Below are positions 8,159 to 12,645 of a stretch of 12,645 nt of DNA, in pieces (the first letter of the stretch is position 1; every line of letters starts with the position of its first letter). This DNA is from an uncultured Mollicutes bacterium. GTDB taxonomy: Bacteria; Bacillota_I; Bacilli_A; RFN20; CAG-826. The stretch lies in assembly GCA_937893635.1 (NCBI GenBank), contig CALBGF010000046.1, forward strand, positions 1-12,645, given 5' to 3'. The notes beneath the pieces were generated by a model. That model saw only the letters and a program-made list of their open reading frames with translations. It had not been told where the DNA came from and did no database searches. A program made the position numbers and the translations under genes.

Positions 8159-8653
8159 TTAAGCATTTTTGCCCATAACACCAATGTACATATAGTGTTT
8201 AGCTTCTGTGCCATCTGCTAATTTATTAACTGAATACCAGTCATCTTTGCTTTGTGTATTTTCTGCAGTTAATTCAACGATACCTAATTTTGCTAAATCT
8301 TCTGCTTCATATACGTAATCTGTCATCCATTCATCGCCAGGAATTAATTGGACTAAACGTGGATTTTCATGATCTAATTCTACACCGAAGAATCTTTTAC
8401 CTGAATTTAATGTTAATAATTCTTCTGAGAAGTGTAAGAATACAGGTAATCCTTCTGCTGCTTTGATAATACCATCTTTGGAAATAGAACATAAAACACC
8501 ATTTTCCATAATTTTACCTTCGCCATTGTATGTAATTGCGGCTTTTGCACTTTCTGCAACTTCCATTTGAGCAACTACGAAACCAGCTTGTAAACCTTTA
8601 AGGTTATTAGGTTCTACTTGTTTAAATTTTGGTAAGTAATCATAAATTGCCAT
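8159..8653 (-). CDS. Small head protein, possible capsid decoration protein (164 residues)
   Basis: I do not recognise the family with certainty. It sits between the protease/scaffold and the major capsid gene, the place where many phages of Firmicutes encode a head decoration or head-stabilising protein. The sequence is a soluble, mostly beta-type protein with no signal peptide or membrane segment: it starts MAIYDYLPKFKQVEPNN, has LPVFLHFSEELLTLNSGKRF near the middle and a C-terminal KHYMYIGVMGKNA. Start ATG 8653 follows AAAGAGGT; the gene is 18 bases from the protease stop and 17 from the capsid start, so it is co-transcribed with both. Its two Trp codons are TGG. Decoration protein is inferred from position and size only. 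Confidence 0.72.
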   Translation of the reverse strand: MAIYDYLPKFKQVEPNNLKGLQAGFVVAQMEVAESAKAAITYNGEGKIMENGVLCSISKDGIIKAAEGLPVFLHFSEELLTLNSGKRFFGVELDHENPRLVQLIPGDEWMTDYVYEAEDLAKLGIVELTAENTQSKDDWYSVNKLADGTEAKHYMYIGVMGKNA

Positions 8654-8671
8654 AATTTTTTATACCTCTTT

Positions 8672-9532
8672 CTATCTCAAATGTTTTCTAACAAGTGAGT
8701 CTAAATTATCACTGTCATTATTTGTGTTAATTGGATTTACAATATTAAACACACGTTCAACTCTTGTTTCCTTATTATCACGTTTATAACGTCTTAATAA
8801 TTCTAATTCAAGAGAGTCATTATCAAATTCATCGATACGTGCAGTGAAATCCGCGTATTCTTCATCTGATAATTCTTCTTTATAAGAATCTAGCAATGCT
8901 ATTTTCTTTTCTCTTTTAAGGGCTTCAAGTTCTTCGACTTGGCTTTGAGCAAATGTGGAAGCACTTGAATCTTCTTGTTCGATTGTTTCATTTTCGCTCA
9001 CTTTCTTTTCATCGGTGATCTCAGCGTTAGAAACTGACGCTTGTGAAACATCATCTACTTGAACCTCTGGAAGGTTTTCAGTTTGTTGTTCAATAGTTTC
9101 TTCATGGTTAACTACGTCAAGAGCAGTGGAAACTACTTCTGCCGCGTTAATTTCTTCATGTTCAACTACTTGTTCTTGAGTGGCACCCTCAACAATAGGG
9201 TCTTCAGTAGCTGTTGCTACGCCTAAATTTTCTTGTTCAGTTGCTTGTTCAACAGATTCTTCATTCTTTGGTTCTTCAACGATATCTTCGTAAACTACGT
9301 GAACTTCATTGACTGTACCTAAAGTAATTTCACCTTTTTCATCGCAAGTATATTTTACTCTGAATAATTTATTAGAGCCATCAATATAAGAGTAGAAGCG
9401 GACAATTGCATTGTCTTCAAACATATCTACAATTAATGTGAAAGCTTCATTGCCATATTCAGCTGCGAGTTTATCTTCAACTGCTTTAGAAATATCACCC
9501 CAGGAGAGCTTCATAAATTCTGCTAAGTCCAT
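8672..9532 (-). CDS. Predicted internal-start scaffold protein (286 residues), in frame with the protease gene
   Basis: Within the protease gene, ATG 9532 (residue 209, MDLAEFMKLSWGD) is in frame and preceded by AAAGGAGG at 9540-9547 with a 7-base spacer, as good a ribosome-binding site as any in the window. Translation from it would give the C-terminal part alone: a small folded domain, acidic linker, charged helical segment and basic tail, without the protease. Nested scaffold genes inside capsid protease genes are established for lambda C/Nu3 and herpesvirus UL26/UL26.5. Here the product is inferred from the site only; the codons for KGGQ could produce a chance match. Confidence 0.65.
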   Translation of the reverse strand: MDLAEFMKLSWGDISKAVEDKLAAEYGNEAFTLIVDMFEDNAIVRFYSYIDGSNKLFRVKYTCDEKGEITLGTVNEVHVVYEDIVEEPKNEESVEQATEQENLGVATATEDPIVEGATQEQVVEHEEINAAEVVSTALDVVNHEETIEQQTENLPEVQVDDVSQASVSNAEITDEKKVSENETIEQEDSSASTFAQSQVEELEALKREKKIALLDSYKEELSDEEYADFTARIDEFDNDSLELELLRRYKRDNKETRVERVFNIVNPINTNNDSDNLDSLVRKHLR

Positions 9533-10156
9533 TACTTGGCCTCCTTTAGTTTTTTGATCATTTTCGCAATACTCACGTAAAATTTTCATTTTACTTTCAA
9601 ACTTCTCATCACAAGAGAAGAAAGTTGACCCAGTAAATGCAGGTTTTTGATCATTACCTAATACGCTAACTCCTACAAATTTACCTTCTGTAAATTCGAT
9701 GTTTTTAAAGTGGCGCTTGTCGTCATAGTTAATTGTGTATTTCACACTATGAGGGTCTAATTCCAATGATTGCGGATGGCCTACGATCTTTTTAGCAAGA
9801 TCCCCTGTTTGATCTGGACGTTCTGTATAAAGAACAACATCACAAACACACCATTCAACTCCTTCATCGTCCTTTTCAAATCGCGGAGCGATACAAGGAT
9901 CGACAATGCCTAAGATTTGTTGCTCAGTAGCATGTCCAACAAAATCGTCTTTTTCAGCATCCCAATAACTTACTACAGGAGTATAAGGAAGTGATTCAAT
10001 AAGTTGTTCACTAAATGAATCAGAAAAATAACGATGATCTGCTGTTTCTCCTTTATAAAAGACCTTTAATTGTCCACGAGAGAAATTTTCTTGAGCTTCA
10101 TCCTTAGAGAAGTTAATTAATTGAACAGGCCAACTGTAGTTGATTTTAAAATTCAT
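8672..10156 (-). CDS. Capsid maturation protease fused to scaffold (494 residues)
   Basis: This is probably the prohead protease with a C-terminal scaffolding domain, acting in procapsid assembly. Residues 1-195 form a compact mixed domain; GHATEQQ (H75) and GHPQSLELDP (H127, S130) are candidate catalytic residues of a herpesvirus-assemblin-like serine protease, an inference from the SLEL-type motif and gene position. Residues 209-290 form a second small domain with the only later Trp (LSWGD). Residues about 290-400 are a low-complexity acidic Glu/Gln/Val/Thr-rich linker. From about 405 there is a predicted helical, charged segment, and the protein ends in a basic tail (LDSLVRKHLR), as is common in scaffold proteins that bind the capsid protein. 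The start is ATG 10156 behind GAGAGGA. All four Trp codons are TGG. An internal ribosome-binding site gives a second start at 9532. The stop is TAG. Confidence 0.8.
   Translation of the reverse strand: MNFKINYSWPVQLINFSKDEAQENFSRGQLKVFYKGETADHRYFSDSFSEQLIESLPYTPVVSYWDAEKDDFVGHATEQQILGIVDPCIAPRFEKDDEGVEWCVCDVVLYTERPDQTGDLAKKIVGHPQSLELDPHSVKYTINYDDKRHFKNIEFTEGKFVGVSVLGNDQKPAFTGSTFFSCDEKFESKMKILREYCENDQKTKGGQVMDLAEFMKLSWGDISKAVEDKLAAEYGNEAFTLIVDMFEDNAIVRFYSYIDGSNKLFRVKYTCDEKGEITLGTVNEVHVVYEDIVEEPKNEESVEQATEQENLGVATATEDPIVEGATQEQVVEHEEINAAEVVSTALDVVNHEETIEQQTENLPEVQVDDVSQASVSNAEITDEKKVSENETIEQEDSSASTFAQSQVEELEALKREKKIALLDSYKEELSDEEYADFTARIDEFDNDSLELELLRRYKRDNKETRVERVFNIVNPINTNNDSDNLDSLVRKHLR
9540..9547 (-). 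promoter_or_regulatory. Internal ribosome-binding site for nested scaffold start
   Basis: The minus strand reads AAAGGAGG here, complementary to the 3' end of 16S rRNA over eight bases, with seven bases before ATG 9532. It lies wholly within the protease coding sequence. Confidence 0.65.
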
Positions 10157-10179
10157 ATTAATCCTCTCTCTAAATTCAA

Positions 10180-11706
10180 CTATTCTTGATTGTCTTCTGT
10201 TTTATTGTCTGATGGCTCAATTTCAGTTTTATTATCTTCAGACTTATCATTAGTTGATTTTGAATCACTGCCTTCTTCACGCGCTCTATCTTCTGAAGAT
10301 TGAGTATATGAAGTTTGCATTGGTGTGATTTTATTTAGACCTAAGAAATCTTCAAGACTTAAAGTATCTTGAATATTCTTTTGCTTAATTCCTGACGCTA
10401 TGAAATAATCCATCTTTCCAACTCCAAGTGTAGCATGAGTTTTAATGGTTTCCATATCATCAGTATAAGTATACGATGAAATTGGTAAAATGTCAATATC
10501 GGCTTGATAGTTTTTGAAATCAAATCAATTATTGACTGTGATATTATAGAAATTTAAAAGGACTTGAATATATTTTCATACCATACCTTTATCACGAATT
10601 AATGACATCTTAAGTGCCGTGACGCTATCACCTGAGAAAAGTCCGCTATTGAAACCCGCATTACTAAAGATTGTTTGATAAGCTTTGTTAAGAACTTGGT
10701 TTTCTGCGGTATCATTATCAGCAACACGCTCTACGTGCGCATCACCATAAGTAGTAATTAAACGCACATCTTCATTTGTTTCAATGATTTTACGTAAAGA
10801 TTTATGAAGTGCGGCAGTTTCTTCTACTTCAAAGACAAGTTTGTCTTGATATACAGGAACTGTTTGAATAACTAAATATTTTAAAGCATTTTTACTACGT
10901 TGTAATTCGTTATCTTGATATTTTTCGAAGTCAAGAATTGCGCCATAAAGATAGAAATATGTTGGAATACCAAGTTCATTCATCATAACGCCACTTGTAA
11001 AATGCGGATCCATTGCTTGCCAACGCATATTAGTAGTATCTTTAAGATATTTATTATAACAACTTTGATATTCTTTAGGTCAAGTTTTTAAAAAGTTTTT
11101 AAGATCTTCTGAACTCATACCTAAATCATTAAAATATGAAAAGTCAAATTGAATGATAGCGGTTCCGAATTGGGTTTCGCCAACCTTACGGCAATATTTA
11201 TCAGGAAGAATAATTGTATCAATAGCTAATGACTCTTCATCAGATACAGTAGTAAAGTAAACTGCACCTTGAATAAAGAGTGTATTAAGAAGAGTTGGGA
11301 ATTTTGCTTCAATGCCGAGACCTTCTACAACTTCAAGCATTAAGTTATACATAATTTGGAAATCTTCTTCACTGATTTGTTTTTTTGCTTTTGCTTTACT
11401 TTTAGAATAAGTTTTATGCGGAATTACTTTATAACGATACATAAACATATCTGTTAAGTAATTAATAATTGACGCATAAATTGGGTTTGTGACGTAAAGT
11501 TTCTTGGAAGCCTCAACAACAGTATTGCGGTTTGCAATTGCATCAGATAATGCTGTGCGGACTTCCGCGGCGGTAGTATATGTACCAGCACTATAGGATG
11601 GAGTAGTGTCTTGACGTCTACGACGAGACATTTCATCGCTATACATTTCTTTTAATTTTTGAACTCTTGTAATTTTAAATTGAGTATTTGGATCTTGTTT
11701 AGCCAT
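10180..11706 (-). CDS. Portal protein (508 residues, three in-frame TGA read as Trp)
   Basis: The portal forms the dodecameric ring at one capsid vertex through which terminase pumps DNA and to which the tail attaches. Identification rests on its place directly after terminase, its length, and the overall character: a basic N terminus, a mixed alpha/beta body, a long C-terminal helical stem region, and a hydrophilic acidic tail (residues about 465-508, rich in S, D, E, N, K). The start is ATG 11706, preceded by AGGAGGT at 11712-11718. Read with the standard code it splits into three pieces; TGA at 11080-11082 (FLKTWPKEY), 10576-10578 (DKGMVWKYI) and 10525-10527 (TVNNWFDFK) all keep the same frame, and the true end is TAG. 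The single other Trp is TGG (MRWQAM). The 3' end contains a promoter-like sequence. I recognise it as portal mainly from context and general sequence style rather than a catalytic motif. Confidence 0.85.
10468..10496 (-). promoter_or_regulatory. Candidate internal promoter in the 3' end of the portal gene
   Basis: The minus strand reads TTGACA (10491-10496), 17 bases, then TATACT (10468-10473): 11 of 12 consensus positions with ideal spacing. As in the promoter at 3146-3174, a second TATACT lies next to it (10462-10467). It is coding DNA of the portal gene, about 310 bases before the protease start, and would drive protease, scaffold, the 164-residue protein and capsid. No transcript evidence is available. 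Confidence 0.5.
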
Positions 11707-11716
11707 ATGCTACCTC

Positions 11717-12645
11717 CTAGTCAAAGAACGCAATAGTGCGTAATTTAGTTTTATTTTTTCTACGTTTATAGTAGTCTAATTCAAAATATTGATTAACCGC
11801 GTATATTAAATATTCCATCATAGAGAAAAAGTCTTTTTGTATTGCGGCGTTGCGGCGCACAATTTTAAGAGTATTACTCATTTGATCAGAAGTATTTACT
11901 ATATCAAGGTTTTTAAGCTCTTCCTCGGCAAGATCCATTACCTTAAACGGCATAAGGAATTCTTGTTGTTTGCGCATACTCATCTTCATAAAAGTTTTAT
12001 TCTGAGAGTATAGGTTGAGCGCTTCTGCGAGTTTCACAGGGAAGGTAATCGCCCCGGTACTCATACGAGAAAAGAAGAATCAGTGAATTTGTTCACCAAT
12101 TTTACCACCTGATTTAATTTCATAACAAATGGTTTTAGATTTTGGATAAGAAATAACGTCTTTTTCAGTAGAACTTGGCGGATTAATAATGCCGAGTCCT
12201 TCTAAAATTGCGCCGCTATCATCACGAGTTTCTTTATTAAGCCAATCACGGATGCCCGCGCCAACTCCATTGGCGTCGTATACCAGTAGCTTAGCATCAT
12301 ATAATAGAACTAATTTTTTAAATTCGTTTGCTATTACCATATAATCAGTAGAAGCGATCGTTAACAAATTTACAAATTTGAATGTAAAATAATGTTCCTT
12401 TGGAATAATTTTTGCTACACCAACTGCCGTATCAGCACTACCATCTTTAGCCATATCGGCGCAGATGACATAGAAACAACCTTGTTCTAGTTGGGTAGGC
12501 GTTAATTTGTTTTTAAGTTCTACAACTTTAACTTGTCGTAGTGAAGTAATAACATTACTGCTGAATGCCGCGCCTGCTGGAGCGTCTGTTCAACGGCTTT
12601 CATATTCACGTTCAAATGAAGATTTACTAAATGAAGGTGAATTTA
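11717..12645 (-). CDS. terL: Terminase large subunit, C-terminal part (nuclease domain), 5' end beyond window
   Basis: This is the motor/nuclease subunit that packages phage DNA into the prohead; 308 residues are visible and the ATPase part lies beyond the right edge. The visible part is the RNase H-like nuclease domain. Numbering from the first complete codon, the first acidic site is D63 in CADMAKDGSADTA, the second D123 in VYDANGVGAG, and D271 in QKDFFSMMEYLIYAV is the likely third metal ligand. The early segment FEREYESRW resembles the conserved terminase stretch before the nuclease domain, where Trp is usual. The frame is continuous only if TGA at 12590-12592 (W18) and 12080-12082 (IHWFFF) are read as Trp; one further Trp is TGG. 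It ends with TAG, which overlaps the portal ribosome-binding site. Function is strongly supported; the missing 5' part cannot be judged. Confidence 0.93.

Larger units (their letters stand above)
4076..12592 (-). other. Twelve in-frame TGA codons read as tryptophan
   Basis: Positions: terminase 12590-12592, 12080-12082; portal 11080-11082, 10576-10578, 10525-10527; adaptor 6531-6533, 6255-6257; 279-residue connector 5828-5830; 169-residue protein 5074-5076; 243-residue protein 4571-4573, 4328-4330, 4076-4078. Each joins open reading segments of the same frame, and all gene ends in the window are TAA or TAG. This fits NCBI translation table 4. Confidence 0.92.

Noticed and set aside
7861..8178. 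Plus-strand open frame of 105 residues
   Set aside because: It is antisense to the 5' half of the major capsid gene; its composition follows the capsid codons.
8254..8466. Plus-strand open frame of 70 residues
   Set aside because: It is antisense to the 164-residue head protein gene and rich in Leu/Ile as expected of an AT-rich complement.
11053..11083. TTGACC followed by TATAAT on the minus strand inside the portal gene, as a possible promoter
   Set aside because: The spacer is 19 bases and the -35 is imperfect; the bases encode ordinary portal residues and there is no gene start close by.
11454..11636. 60-residue open frame on the minus strand inside the portal gene
   Set aside because: It is a shadow in another frame of the portal coding sequence with no ribosome-binding site.
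4076..12592. Pseudogenes: terminase, portal and connectors broken by nonsense mutations in a decaying prophage
   Set aside because: All interruptions are TGA, none TAA or TAG, and there are no frameshifts; decay would give a mixture.

Overview
This window is the left-running late structural module (DNA packaging, head, connector and tail genes) of a long-tailed, probably siphovirus-like, AT-rich Caudoviricetes phage or prophage. Every supportable gene is on the minus strand, genes abut or overlap, and the order is the usual one for phages of Gram-positive bacteria. Read right to left: terminase large subunit (cut by the right edge), portal, capsid maturation protease/scaffold, a small head protein (possible decoration protein), major capsid protein, head protein of unknown role, four connector/tail-completion-type proteins, major tail protein, an unknown 230-residue protein, a small tail-chaperone-like protein, and the tape measure protein (cut by the left edge). 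There is no integrase, lysis gene, tRNA, CRISPR array or insertion sequence here. No gene-free stretch reaches 300 bases; the longest gap (3119-3238) holds a terminator and a promoter.

The main unusual property is the genetic code. Six of the genes can only be read full length if TGA is an amino acid. Twelve in-frame TGA codons interrupt terminase, portal and four connector-region genes; reading frame, ribosome-binding sites and family resemblance all continue across them, and the residue contexts fit tryptophan (NCBI code 4). All 13 gene ends visible in the window use TAA (9) or TAG (4), never TGA. A standard-code reading breaks these six genes into fragments with false starts. The host is therefore probably a low-GC, Mollicutes-like or other TGA=Trp bacterium, or the phage supplies its own suppressor tRNA outside this window; the sequence here cannot decide between these.

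Recoding is incomplete and uneven. I count 20 TGG against 12 TGA tryptophan codons, and the shell, scaffold and tape measure genes (the abundant or very long products) use only TGG.

Regulation visible in the sequence: strong Shine-Dalgarno sites before nearly all genes; an intrinsic terminator directly after the major capsid gene and another directly after the major tail gene; a near-consensus promoter after the second terminator that restarts transcription for the tail chaperone/tape measure genes; a near-consensus promoter inside the 3' end of the portal gene that could drive protease, scaffold and capsid; and a perfect ribosome-binding site inside the protease gene that should produce a separate in-frame scaffold protein.
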